Source: Bradyrhizobium manausense
GTDB lineage: Bacteria > Pseudomonadota > Alphaproteobacteria > Rhizobiales > Xanthobacteraceae
Direction of reading: 5' to 3'
DNA length: 64,000 nucleotides
Assembly: GCF_018129685.1 (NCBI RefSeq)
Contig: NZ_JAFCLG010000015.1
Span: 62,001 to 126,000 of the forward strand
Shown here: positions 8,178 through 16,988 of the stretch, in pieces
How positions within the stretch are numbered: the first letter of the stretch is position 1
Layout: every line of letters begins with the position of its first letter
The notes under the pieces: model-generated
What the model saw: only the letters and a program-made list of their open reading frames with translations
Databases searched by the model: none
Told to the model about the DNA's origin: nothing
Position numbers and translations under genes: made by a program

Positions 8178-10625
8178 GGCGCGCTGGCCGAAATCGGCCA
8201 GCAGCTTTGCGATCTCCGCGGCGGGACGCGCCGCACTGAACAGAAAGCCCTGCACCTCGTTGCAGCCTTCGGCACGGAGCCAGTCGAGCTGATCCTCGGT
8301 CTCCACACCCTCGGCTGTCGTGGTGATGTTGAGGCTGCGGCCAAGCCCGGAGATGGCGCGCACGATCGCGACGCAATCGGGCCGCTGCACCAGATCCTTG
8401 ACGAAGGAACGGTCGATCTTGATCTTGTCGAACGGGAAGCTGCGGAGATAGCTGAGGCTCGAATAGCCGGTGCCGAAATCATCCATGGAGATGGCGACAC
8501 CGAGCTCGCGCAATTGATGCAGGATCGCCAAATTGGCATCGGTCTCGGCGAGGAAGATCGACTCGGTGATCTCGAGCTCGAGCCGCTTCGGCGACAGCCC
8601 GGATTGCGCCAGCGCCGAGATCACGACCTGGACCAGATTGCGACTGCGGAATTGCGCCGGCGACAGATTGACCGCGACCTTGACGTCGGAGGGCCACTTC
8701 ACCGCTTCGTGGCAGGCCTCGCGCAGCACCCACTCGCCGAGCTGCGTGATCAGGCCGATGTCTTCCGCAACCGGAATGAATTCGGCCGGCGAAATCATGC
8801 CCTTGTCGGGGTGGCGCCAGCGCAACAGCGACTCGAAACCGGAGATGCGGTCGGACGCGATCGACACCAGCGGCTGATAGTGCAGCTCGAACTCACCATT
8901 TGCAAAGGCGCGGCGCAGATCGACCTCCATGTCGCGGCGCTTCTGCGCCTGGAGATCCATCTCGCGCTCGAAGAAATGGTGAACGCCGCCGCCGTCGGAC
9001 TTCGCCCGGTACAGCGCCATATCGGCGTTGCGCATCAGCTCCTCGGACGTCGTACCGTCGCCCGGCGACAGCGCGATCCCGATGCTGGCACCGATGATCA
9101 TCTCCTGGCCGTCGATCTCGTAAGGTGCCTTCAGCGTGTCGATCAGCAGGGTCGCGCAAGCGCTCGCCTCGTTCGGCGAAACATCCGCAGCGAGGATCAC
9201 GGCAAATTCGTCACCGCCAAGCCGGGCCGCGAGATTGGCGCCCCGGACAGCGGAGGAGAGACGTTCGGCGACTTCCTTCAACACGCGGTCGCCGGAAGGA
9301 TGCCCGAAGGAATCGTTGATGTTCTTGAACAGGTCGAGATCGATATAGAGCACGCCGACGCGTTTTCCGCCGGCCTGGTCGAGCGCCTGCCTGAGCCGAT
9401 CCTGGAAATATTCGCGGTTGGGCAGGTCGGTGAGCCCGTCGTGATGCGCCATATAGGCGATACGCGCCTCGGCCTTGCGCCGCTCGGTGATGTCGGCCAT
9501 CGCAACCAGATAGCCGTCGCGGTCGTTGAAGGTGACGCGGCGACCGAAGGTGAGCACCTCGATCTCGCTGCCGTCAGCACGCAGGTGGCGCCAGTTGCGC
9601 GAGGAATGATAGGTTTCCCCGACGCGCTCGAGCGCCTCGTCATGACTTTCCCACTCGTCATGGGGCCAGATCTCATGCAGCTTCATGCGCAGGAACGCTG
9701 CGCGGCTGTAGCCGTAATGCTGGACCGCTGCGTCGTTGACGCTGAGGAACTGCTTGGTCTCGGCGTCGAATACCCACATCGGCATCGGGTTGTTGTCGAA
9801 CAGCAGGCGGAACGAGGCGTCGCGCCGCTTCATCGCCGTGACATCGGAGATGGTGAGCGAAATCACGTCGGCGAAGGCCGCCGCGGTCATGCGCAAGTAA
9901 CGGCCGTCGCTCTCGATCTCGAGTTGCTCGCCGCGGCCGCCCGAAACCGCCTTCAGCAGGAACTCCATGACATCAGGCGCGGCCAGCAGCGTGGCGCCCT
10001 GGCTGATCTGGCGCCACAAAAGGCTGCCACTCGCGACGTTCAACAACAGCTCGGCGCCCTTGTTGTGATGCACGACCTGGAAATCAAACGGCTGACCGGC
10101 CGCGTCGCGCAGTGTCGCCAGCGAGACGACCGCGTCGTCGGTCGCGGCGAAGATCGCATCCAGCAGATTGTATTGCGCGCCGCGCTCGTTGACATAGGCG
10201 CCGACCAGCGTCGCGCCCCAGCGCGAGGCGGTCGGCAGCGCCAGCAGATCGTAGGTCCTGACCATGCCATCGCGCACGCAATGGGCGCTGGCCTGGTGCG
10301 GCCGTCCGTTCTTGAGCGCGCTCGCGACCGCTTCCGACAATGCCGTTGCGCAGTCCGGCGGCAACTCCGAAAGCGGAATGTCCCAACGCTCCTCGCCGAG
10401 CCACTTCTGCACATAGCGTCCGCTGCGTGACAGTTCGAGCGTGCCGTCGCCCTTGAGCAGCGCGATGTGATCGGCCAGCCGTCCGAGGCTGCCGAGCATC
10501 ACGTCCTCATAGCGCGGCAGCCGTTCGCCCGGCTTCAAAGCCGCGCGCCATTTGCGCTGAAGCACCGGAATGTCGTCAAACATTTCGGTCGCCGGCTTTC
10601 CCGGCGCTTTCTTGGCGGCACTCAT
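8163..10625 (-). CDS. PAS-GGDEF-EAL c-di-GMP turnover protein
   Basis: 820 residues from ATG 10625, chosen because GGGGACTGCG precedes it; an in-frame ATG at 10709 lacks a ribosome site. Two PAS-like regions precede a canonical PAS domain (about 278-385, ending in MADITERRKAEARI). The GGDEF domain (about 390-550) has intact LGGDEF near 470, and the EAL domain (about 565-810) has ESLLRW in place of EALLRW, DDFGTGYSS near 717 and AEGVET near 772. All main catalytic motifs are present, so both diguanylate cyclase and phosphodiesterase activity are possible. There is no transmembrane segment, indicating a cytoplasmic sensor; the ligand is unknown. Confidence 0.93.
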   Translation of the reverse strand: MSAAKKAPGKPATEMFDDIPVLQRKWRAALKPGERLPRYEDVMLGSLGRLADHIALLKGDGTLELSRSGRYVQKWLGEERWDIPLSELPPDCATALSEAVASALKNGRPHQASAHCVRDGMVRTYDLLALPTASRWGATLVGAYVNERGAQYNLLDAIFAATDDAVVSLATLRDAAGQPFDFQVVHHNKGAELLLNVASGSLLWRQISQGATLLAAPDVMEFLLKAVSGGRGEQLEIESDGRYLRMTAAAFADVISLTISDVTAMKRRDASFRLLFDNNPMPMWVFDAETKQFLSVNDAAVQHYGYSRAAFLRMKLHEIWPHDEWESHDEALERVGETYHSSRNWRHLRADGSEIEVLTFGRRVTFNDRDGYLVAMADITERRKAEARIAYMAHHDGLTDLPNREYFQDRLRQALDQAGGKRVGVLYIDLDLFKNINDSFGHPSGDRVLKEVAERLSSAVRGANLAARLGGDEFAVILAADVSPNEASACATLLIDTLKAPYEIDGQEMIIGASIGIALSPGDGTTSEELMRNADMALYRAKSDGGGVHHFFEREMDLQAQKRRDMEVDLRRAFANGEFELHYQPLVSIASDRISGFESLLRWRHPDKGMISPAEFIPVAEDIGLITQLGEWVLREACHEAVKWPSDVKVAVNLSPAQFRSRNLVQVVISALAQSGLSPKRLELEITESIFLAETDANLAILHQLRELGVAISMDDFGTGYSSLSYLRSFPFDKIKIDRSFVKDLVQRPDCVAIVRAISGLGRSLNITTTAEGVETEDQLDWLRAEGCNEVQGFLFSAARPAAEIAKLLADFGQRASRAA

Positions 10626-10816
10626 CGCAGTCCCCGACGCACTTTCCCTGCGCATCAGAACGCCGGCTGACTTAATGGCCTGTAAAAAGGACGCAATTGC
10701 GGGTTCCATTGGGGCATTGTGACAGTTTTAAGTCTGATGTTGGTTAGCGTGTGTTAGCGACTGTGACAGTTGCTTGAAATGCGATGCGTTGCCGAGACCC
10801 GGGAAGCCGCGGACTC

Positions 10817-11046
10817 GCTGATGCGTGGACCCCGGCTCTGCAGCGCACCGCACCGGACGATGCTTCGCATCGCCGGGAGCGCTGCGCTGCGTCCGGGGCA
10901 GGAGAACGGAGTGTTGAACGCACAGTCTCTCCACATCGTCATTGCGAGCGCAGCGACTTGTCCGCCGAAGCCTCGGCGAAGGCGGAAGCAATCCAGTGTC
11001 CTTCCGCGGTAACAGTCTGGATTGCTTCGCCGCGCTCGCAATGACG
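10817..11046. repeat. REP-like palindromic element in a 550-base intergenic region
   Basis: Between genes at 10626-11177 there is no ORF I can support. The outer arms 10937-10950 (CGTCATTGCGAGCG) and 11033-11046 (CGCTCGCAATGACG) are perfect inverted copies, and inner arms 10985-10996 (GAAGCAATCCAG) and 11017-11028 (CTGGATTGCTTC) are again perfect. An adjacent stretch, about 10817-10905, has CCCCGG/CCGGGG ends and CTGCAGCGC/GCGCTGCG-type arms and looks like a second palindromic unit. The 14-base outer arm recurs exactly at 45554-45567. Such mosaics are typical extragenic repeats in Bradyrhizobium-like genomes (recognised from memory). Confidence 0.8.
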
Positions 11047-11177
11047 GAGTACGTGGCAGCGGCGCCGCTCTTTCAATCGACATCTTCATCACAGACACAC
11101 CTCCGCATCCTCGCGGCTCATCTCGCTCGAGCTCTGCTCCATCGCCTCACCCCCTGATGAAAGCGCTTGTCGGCCGC

Positions 11178-12029
11178 TCATCCCGCCATCTTCTCGATCA
11201 CCAGATCCAGCAACGCGCGCAGACGTGCCAGCCGCCTGAGGTCGCGGTGATAGCCGACATAGGTATCGCGGCCGGGCGGCGTCGTGCCGATATCGAGCGC
11301 GACCAGGCGGCGGTCGCGGTCGCCGAGAGGACGCGGCAGCACGGCAAGCCCACCGCCGCTGGCGCAAAGCTCGGCCTGCGCCTGGCGGTTGTTGCTGCGC
11401 GAGGCGATCTCCGCCTTCGGCAGCGTTCGCTTCAACCAGATCGCGTCGGGCATGTCAGCGAATTCGGCATTCATGGTCACGACGCGCACGCCGCCGCCGT
11501 CGCCGGCACGTGGCGGCTTGCTGCCCTTCTTGCCGTAGAGCGCATAGGGAATGTGGAGCAACTTCCTGGAAATGACTTCGGGCTCGTCGAACGGCTTGAT
11601 GCGAAACACCAGGTCCGCCTCGCGCCGCGGCAGGCTGTAGAGCCGCGCGTCGGTCAGGAGTTCGACGATCACCCTGGGATGGCGTTTGCCGAAAGCCGCG
11701 ATCACCGGCGACAGCATCATCGTGCCGAACCAGTCCGACGAGGAGAGACGCAAGGTCCCGTCGAGCTGCGTCTCCCTGCCCGCGGCCTGCCGCTGAAGCG
11801 CGATCGCCTCGTCCTCAATCCGCTCGGCATGGGCGAGCACGGCCGCGCCTTCGTCGGTGAGGACAAAACCGTCGGCAGTGCGCTGGAACAGCGTCTGCCC
11901 GAGCGCCGCTTCGAGCGCCCGCAGCCGCCGCCCCATCGTCGGCTGGGTCTGGCCGATCTTCCGCGCGGCAGCACCTAACGTTCCCTCACGTGCAATCGCC
12001 AGGAAGATGCGCAGATCGCTCCACTCCAT
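11178..12029 (-). CDS. LysR-family transcriptional regulator
   Basis: 283 residues from ATG 12029 (MEWSDLRIFLAIAREGTLG), preceded by GAGGTGGGG; an in-frame GTG/ATG at 12044 is less favoured. The N-terminal winged helix-turn-helix (GAAARKIGQTQPTMGRRLRALE) is followed by an effector domain, which starts near residue 90 (LDGTLRLSSSDWFG). It is divergent from the quinone-oxidoreductase-like gene at 12134, sharing a 104-base promoter region, and by the usual LysR arrangement probably controls that gene and itself. Confidence 0.9.
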   Translation of the reverse strand: MEWSDLRIFLAIAREGTLGAAARKIGQTQPTMGRRLRALEAALGQTLFQRTADGFVLTDEGAAVLAHAERIEDEAIALQRQAAGRETQLDGTLRLSSSDWFGTMMLSPVIAAFGKRHPRVIVELLTDARLYSLPRREADLVFRIKPFDEPEVISRKLLHIPYALYGKKGSKPPRAGDGGGVRVVTMNAEFADMPDAIWLKRTLPKAEIASRSNNRQAQAELCASGGGLAVLPRPLGDRDRRLVALDIGTTPPGRDTYVGYHRDLRRLARLRALLDLVIEKMAG

Positions 12030-12040
12030 CGGACCCCACC

Positions 12041-12093
12041 TCATTCAAAAATGCACGACCATCGTACAACCTTGTTCCTTCTCATGCAAAAAT
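12041..12093. promoter_or_regulatory. Direct repeat in the LysR/oxidoreductase divergent promoter
   Basis: TCATTCAAAAAT at 12041-12052 and TCATGCAAAAAT at 12082-12093 differ at one base of twelve and start 41 bases apart, close to four helical turns, so they would lie on one DNA face. The location between a LysR gene and its divergent neighbour makes them candidate regulator contact sites. A classical T-N11-A palindrome was not recognised, so this is a positional inference. Confidence 0.4.
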
Positions 12094-12133
12094 TTATGGG
12101 CATATTGGAGGGCATCAACGGAGCAAGACGATC

Positions 12134-13126
12134 ATGACCCGACGAGCGACCATGCGCGCAGGCGTGCTGGAGACCCATAACGCCCCCTTGCGCATCTCCA
12201 CCATTTCCACACCCGAGATCGGCCCAGGCGAGGTGCTGGTGCGGGTCCATGCAAGCGGGGTCAATCCGCTCGATACCAAGATCCATGCCGGTGCTGCGGC
12301 GCATGCGCGGCACCCGCTGCCCGCGATCCCCGGAATCGATCTCGCTGGCGTGGTCGAGCAGACCGGGCGCGAGGTCACGCGCTTCAGGGTTGGGGACGAA
12401 GTCTACGGCATGACCGGCGGGGTCGGCGGCGTGCAGGGATCGCTGGCCGAATTCGCTTCCGTCGATTCCGACCTATTGGGTTTGAAGCCAACCAATCTCA
12501 GCATGCGGGAAGCGGCGGCCCTCCCGCTCATCTTCATCACCGCCTGGGAAGGCCTGATCGATCGCGCCGCGCTGAAGGCCGGCCAGAAGGTGTTGATCCA
12601 TGGCGGCGCGGGCGGCGTCGGCCATGTCGCAATCCAGATCGCGCGCGCCTTTGGCGCGCGGGTGTTCGCGACCGGCTCGGCGTCACAGCGCGCAACCATT
12701 GAGGGTTTTGGAGCGACCTTCATCGAACGCGACGCTGCGGTCGAGGCTTACGTCGCGGAGCACGCGGGCGGCCGCGGCTTCGACATCGTCTATGACACCA
12801 TCGGCGGCAAGGTGCTTGATGCGTCCTTTGCCGCGGTGCGCCGCTTCGGTCATGTCGTGAGTGCGCTCGGCTGGGGCACGCATGCGCTGGCACCGCTGTC
12901 GTTCCGTGCCGCGACCTATTCCGGCGTGTTCACGCTGCTGCCGCTACTGTCAGGCGAAGGCCGCGCGCATCACGGAGAGATCATGGCGGAAGCAACGCGC
13001 CTTGCCGAGGCCGGCAAGCTGGTGCCGCTGCTCGATGCCAGGCGCTTCACGATGGAGAGCGTTGGCGAGGCCTATGCGCTGATCAGGGATCGCGCCGCCA
13101 GGGGCAAGCTGGTCGTCGATATCTGA
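12134..13126 (+). CDS. Zinc-independent quinone oxidoreductase-like dehydrogenase (MDR family)
   Basis: 330 residues from ATG 12134; ATG 12152 (MRAGVLETHNAPL) is an alternative. The N-terminal GroES-like domain contains VRVHASGVNPLDTKI and PAIPGIDLAGVVE, and the NADP-binding Rossmann fold has IHGGAGGVGHVAIQIA near residue 155. The zinc-binding cysteines of alcohol dehydrogenases are absent, placing it with quinone oxidoreductases/enoyl reductases (QOR, MDR). It probably reduces a quinone or an alpha,beta-unsaturated carbonyl using NADPH in the cytoplasm. It is divergent from a LysR regulator, suggesting inducible expression. Confidence 0.88.
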   Translation: MTRRATMRAGVLETHNAPLRISTISTPEIGPGEVLVRVHASGVNPLDTKIHAGAAAHARHPLPAIPGIDLAGVVEQTGREVTRFRVGDEVYGMTGGVGGVQGSLAEFASVDSDLLGLKPTNLSMREAAALPLIFITAWEGLIDRAALKAGQKVLIHGGAGGVGHVAIQIARAFGARVFATGSASQRATIEGFGATFIERDAAVEAYVAEHAGGRGFDIVYDTIGGKVLDASFAAVRRFGHVVSALGWGTHALAPLSFRAATYSGVFTLLPLLSGEGRAHHGEIMAEATRLAEAGKLVPLLDARRFTMESVGEAYALIRDRAARGKLVVDI

Positions 13127-13141
13127 CGGCGCAAGCACCGG

Positions 13142-13336
13142 CTAATCCTCACTGGACGCCGTGAAGCGGTTGTGCAGATAGGCCTGCGACAACAGGAAGA
13201 ACAGCGCACGCTCGCCGTGATATTTCGCGGCTGGACGCGTGCGCTCGAAGCCATCGGCAAATATCTTGCCGGACTGGTCGCAGACCTGCCACCGCCAACC
13301 GAACCGTTTGCGCCTGGTAAGGATCACTTCGAACAT
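13142..13336 (-). CDS. Small conserved protein of unknown function
   Basis: 64 residues if started at ATG 13336 (MFEVILTRRKRFGWRW); the frame is open to 13402 (ATG) and 13432 (TTG), and none of the starts has a good ribosome site. Aromatic- and Arg-rich N-terminus WRWQVCDQSGK and a C-terminal RPAAKYHGERALFFLL helix resemble a family of 60-90-residue proteins common in Bradyrhizobium, seen from memory and without known function. It converges with the oxidoreductase (16-base gap). The following 13433-13636 interval holds no supportable gene. Confidence 0.5.
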   Translation of the reverse strand: MFEVILTRRKRFGWRWQVCDQSGKIFADGFERTRPAAKYHGERALFFLLSQAYLHNRFTASSED

Positions 13337-13636
13337 GCCGACGAGCTTGGTCCCCTGCTCCCTGCCGGGCGCGCGCCACACGGCCGCGCCAGCCTCCTCC
13401 ATAGGAGGAATGCCCGACATATAACCCAGCAAGACGGAAAGCGAATGAAATTGATTATCGAAAATACGTATCTTGCACCGGTAATGACGAAGTCGCAGTG
13501 AGCCGGGAATAAGCCGGCGGCCGGGGTGTTTAACTGCCTCGACTGCGCGGCCAGGTCGCGCTGACGGGTGTGTTCAAATCGAAACACGAGACAGAATGTC
13601 CGGTAAGGAGACGCTCACCGGACATTCCCAACTATG

Positions 13637-14620
13637 TTAGCGTCCGACTCGGGCCTGGAGATGCGCGGGGTAACGATCGCCTTGCACCTCGACCCTTGCC
13701 AGCGCCTCCGCAATGGCCGAAAGATCGGCTTGCGAGAGCGTCACCGCAGCGGCACCGAGATTTTCCTCGAGCCGATGCTGCTTGGTGGTGCCGGGAATCG
13801 GCACGATCCACGGCTTCTGCGCAAGCAGCCAGGCCAGCGCGATCTGCGCCGGCGTCACTCTCCGCGCCGCGGCAATCTGTCCGAGCAGATCGACCAGTGC
13901 TTGATTGGCCTTTCGTGCGCTGGATGAGAACCGCGGTACGATGTTGCGGAAATCGCTGGCGTCGAACGTAGTGCTCTCATTGATCGCGCCCGTCAGAAAA
14001 CCCTTGCCGAGCGGGCTGAAGGGCACGAAGCCGATGCCGAGTTCTTCCAGAACAGGCAGGATCTCCTGCTCCGGCTCGCGCCACCACAGCGAATATTCGC
14101 TTTGTAACGCAGTAACGGGCTGCACCGCGTGGGCGCGCCGAATGCTCGCGGCGCTCGCCTCCGACAGGCCGAAATGCAGCACCTTGCCCTCGCGGATCAG
14201 CTCCTTCACCGCACCCGCGGTATCCTCGATCGGTACATCAGTATCGACGCGGTGCTGATAGAACAGATCGATGCGGTCGATCTTCAGCCGTTTCAACGCG
14301 GCCTCCGCCACCGCTTTGACGTTAGCGGGAGTGCTGTCGAGCCCGGCGTCGACCTTGCCGCCCTTGAAGCCGAACTTGGTGGCGATCACCACCTTGTCGC
14401 GGAACGGCGCCAGCGCCTCGCCCAGAAGCTCCTCGTTGACGAAGGGGCCATAGGCTTCCGCAGTGTCGAAGAAGGTGACGCCCAGCTCGAAGGCCGTCCT
14501 GATCAGCGCGATCGCTTGCGACGTCTCGGTCGCCGGGCCGTAGCCGTAACTCAATCCCATGCAGCCGAGGCCGAGGGCCGAGACCTCGAGACCGCTTTTG
14601 CCCAGTTTGCGCGTCTGCAT
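13637..14620 (-). CDS. Aldo/keto reductase (YajO/AKR13-like)
   Basis: 327 residues from ATG 14620 (MQTRKLGKSGLEVSALGLGC) with GGAGAGATGC upstream. The catalytic tetrad is visible: Asp52 and Tyr57 in FFDTAEAYGP, Lys82 in IATKFG, His123 in YQHRVD. The C-terminal IPGTTKQHRLEENLGA is the NADPH 2'-phosphate binding loop. Enzymes of this group reduce aldehydes and ketones with NADPH. It is divergent from the LysR gene at 14721 with a 100-base spacer, and is probably regulated by it. Confidence 0.92.
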   Translation of the reverse strand: MQTRKLGKSGLEVSALGLGCMGLSYGYGPATETSQAIALIRTAFELGVTFFDTAEAYGPFVNEELLGEALAPFRDKVVIATKFGFKGGKVDAGLDSTPANVKAVAEAALKRLKIDRIDLFYQHRVDTDVPIEDTAGAVKELIREGKVLHFGLSEASAASIRRAHAVQPVTALQSEYSLWWREPEQEILPVLEELGIGFVPFSPLGKGFLTGAINESTTFDASDFRNIVPRFSSSARKANQALVDLLGQIAAARRVTPAQIALAWLLAQKPWIVPIPGTTKQHRLEENLGAAAVTLSQADLSAIAEALARVEVQGDRYPAHLQARVGR

Positions 14621-14720
14621 CGCATCTCTCCTTGATTCGAATTCAGACCCGAATTTAGGCCGCGCATGAGCCCGCGATTAGGTGGTAAAATAGGCATGTA
14701 CTCATGATCAGGATTCATGA

Positions 14721-15614
14721 ATGGCCCGCACCAAAACCAACGACCTGCTCGCCTTTCTCGCGGTCGCGCGTGAGCGCAGCTTCACCCGTGCCGCAGCCCA
14801 GCTCGGCGTGTCGCAATCGGCGCTCAGCCACACCGTGCGCGGACTGGAGGAACGCTTGGGCTTGAGGCTCCTGACCCGCACCACGCGCAGCGTCGCGCCG
14901 ACGGAGGCCGGCGAGCGACTGCTGCGCACGATCGGGCCGCGCTTCGATGAGATCGACGCAGAGCTGTCAGCCCTCACCGCGCTGCGCGACACGCCGGCCG
15001 GCACGGTTCGCATCACCACGGGCGAGCACGCGGCGCAGACGGTGCTGTGGCCAGCGCTCGCCAGGCTTCTGCCGCGCTACCCCGATATCAAGGTCGAGCT
15101 CGTCGTCGACTATGGCCTCACCGACATCGTCGCCGAGCGCTACGACGCTGGCGTCCGACTTGGCGAGCAGGTCGCCAAGGACATGATCGCTGTCAGGATC
15201 GGGCCGGAGATGCGGATGGCCGTGGTCGGCGCGCCCGCCTATTTCGCTGCGCGCGGCAAGCCAAAGCAGCCCCAGGATCTCACCGAGCACAATTGCATCA
15301 ACCTCCGCCTGCCGACCTATGGCGGGGTCTATGCCTGGGAGTTCGAGAAGCGCGGCCGGGTTATGAAGGTGCGCGTCGACGGCCAGCTCATGTTCAACAC
15401 CGGCCTGCTGCGAATGAATGCCGTGCTGGCCGGCCTTGGCCTCGCCTACATCCCCGAGGATCTCGTCAAGCGCGAGATCGCCGACGGCCGTCTGATCCGA
15501 GTGCTCGCCGACTGGTGCGCGCCTTTCCCGGGCTATCACCTCTATTACCCGAGCCGGCGACAGCCGACGCCGGCGTTTGCGGTGCTGGTCGAGGCGCTGA
15601 GGTATCGGAAGTGA
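14721..15614 (+). CDS. LysR-family regulator next to aldo/keto reductase
   Basis: 297 residues from ATG 14721. The helix-turn-helix FTRAAAQLGVSQSALSHTVRGLEERL lies at residues 22-47, followed by RLLTRTTRSVAPTEAGERLL and an effector-binding domain of the CrgA-like group (DIVAERYDAGVRLGEQVAKDM). The divergent arrangement with the aldo/keto reductase is a repeated alphaproteobacterial theme in which the regulator senses a reactive carbonyl or similar; the inducer here is unknown. Confidence 0.92.
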   Translation: MARTKTNDLLAFLAVARERSFTRAAAQLGVSQSALSHTVRGLEERLGLRLLTRTTRSVAPTEAGERLLRTIGPRFDEIDAELSALTALRDTPAGTVRITTGEHAAQTVLWPALARLLPRYPDIKVELVVDYGLTDIVAERYDAGVRLGEQVAKDMIAVRIGPEMRMAVVGAPAYFAARGKPKQPQDLTEHNCINLRLPTYGGVYAWEFEKRGRVMKVRVDGQLMFNTGLLRMNAVLAGLGLAYIPEDLVKREIADGRLIRVLADWCAPFPGYHLYYPSRRQPTPAFAVLVEALRYRK

Positions 15615-15620
15615 GGATCA

Positions 15621-15657
15621 GCGGTGCGCTGCGGAGCGGCACTTCGCGCCGCACCGC
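15621..15657. repeat. Hairpin between convergent genes
   Basis: GCGGTGCG at 15621-15628 and CGCACCGC at 15650-15657 form an eight-base-pair stem with a further GC-rich inner part, between the convergent LysR and exported-protein genes. Nearby CGCGTCCGGGACAC resembles the second repeat type near 10.9 kb. There is no T-run, so a REP-like element is more likely than an intrinsic terminator. Confidence 0.5.
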
Positions 15658-15673
15658 GTCCGGGACACGAAAC

Positions 15674-16759
15674 CTAGCGCGCGACGACTTCGACTTCGCC
15701 GTCGACGCCGTTGACGACGTTGAAGCCGCGCTCGAAGACCTTGCCCTCGTTCTTGGCGATGGCGCGGTATTCGCCTTCGGAGAGCACGACGCGCGGGAAG
15801 GCGCCGATCGATTCCTTGATGACGTCGCCGCCGGGCGTCAGCACCGACCAGGCGGTGTTGGCGAGCGCCTCGCCGCCCTTGTCGCTGACGAGCTTGAGCG
15901 TGATCACGGCGGCGCGGTGGGTGATGGTGACGTCGGTGAGCTTGCCGGCCTGGACGCGGATGTCCGAGCGCACCACCGAATTGGCATCGCCATAGTTCGA
16001 GATGATGTAGTAGGTGCCCTCAGGCAGCAGCACGACGTCGCCGGCGGCGACGTTCGGCACCAGCGAGGCGCGCTCACCGGATTCGAACTGGCTGCCCTTG
16101 TAGATCGCGAACGAGATCTGGTTCTGCGGAATGCGGCTGGTGCCGACGCGCCCCTCGATGCGCAGACCGCCGGCCGGCAGCACGAAGGATTCGCGGTCGG
16201 TCTCGGCCTTCAGGCTGACGGTACGCACCGCGCTGACGAGACCGAAGGCGACGTGCACGACGTAATTGCCGGGCGGCAGCACGATGTTGGGGCTGGCGCT
16301 GCGATCCTCGCGGATCAGCTTGAAGGTGCCGTTCTCGTCGGGCCGATCGGCGAACACCCGCCACACCAGGCCGCTGGTGATCGCGCCCGTGTCCTTGCCG
16401 TATTTCGCCGATAGCGACAGCACGGCCTGCCCGGGTGCGGCGGCATTGAGAGGGGCGGCCGGCGGCACGTTGGCCACCGCAGGCGGCGGCATGCTGGGCG
16501 TATTCGGCTGGGTCAGGGTCGGCGGCAGGCTCGGCGGACCGGCGCCTGGACCTGAGGGCGGCGCGAGGCTCACCGCGCCGCCTGGATCCGGCACAGAAGC
16601 CGGTGGTATCGGCGGCGGACGATCAGAGAACAGCTGCGCCTGCGCGGTCCTTTGGCCGGACATAACGAGGCATGCGGCCAGGGATGCGGCGACGCCAAGC
16701 GCCGGCAGCAGCCTGCCGCCGCGCCGCCATCCGATGATGCCGTCACCCCCGATCGTCAT
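15674..16759 (-). CDS. Proline-rich exported protein of unknown function
   Basis: 361 residues from ATG 16759. A signal peptide (RLLPALGVAASLAACLVMSGQRTAQAQ) is followed by about 80 residues rich in Pro and Ala and then repeated beta-sandwich-like segments with the recurring pattern VLPPGNYVVHVAFG, VLLPEGTYYIISNYG and VVLSEGEYRAIAKNEG, three spaced copies of a PxGxY motif. This suggests three carboxypeptidase-regulatory-like or Ig-like beta domains in the periplasm. No enzyme motif is visible. I do not recognise a named family. Confidence 0.75.
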   Translation of the reverse strand: MTIGGDGIIGWRRGGRLLPALGVAASLAACLVMSGQRTAQAQLFSDRPPPIPPASVPDPGGAVSLAPPSGPGAGPPSLPPTLTQPNTPSMPPPAVANVPPAAPLNAAAPGQAVLSLSAKYGKDTGAITSGLVWRVFADRPDENGTFKLIREDRSASPNIVLPPGNYVVHVAFGLVSAVRTVSLKAETDRESFVLPAGGLRIEGRVGTSRIPQNQISFAIYKGSQFESGERASLVPNVAAGDVVLLPEGTYYIISNYGDANSVVRSDIRVQAGKLTDVTITHRAAVITLKLVSDKGGEALANTAWSVLTPGGDVIKESIGAFPRVVLSEGEYRAIAKNEGKVFERGFNVVNGVDGEVEVVAR

Positions 16760-16988
16760 GCCCTCTGCTTTTCACCGAAAACGCGGCAAATTCAAGCCTC
16801 TGAAATCCCATGGATTACGGTTCACTGGAACCCGGTTGACGCCTGCGTGATTACACCGGGGCCGACGGACCTTTGCCACACTCCTGCATCGCGAACGGTA
16901 TAAACCATGCTTGTCCTCTATTCTGGCGGCGAGCGAGGACGGTGCCTAGTCTGGCGCGTGCGACTGGCCCCGGGTTAGGAGAGTTGCT

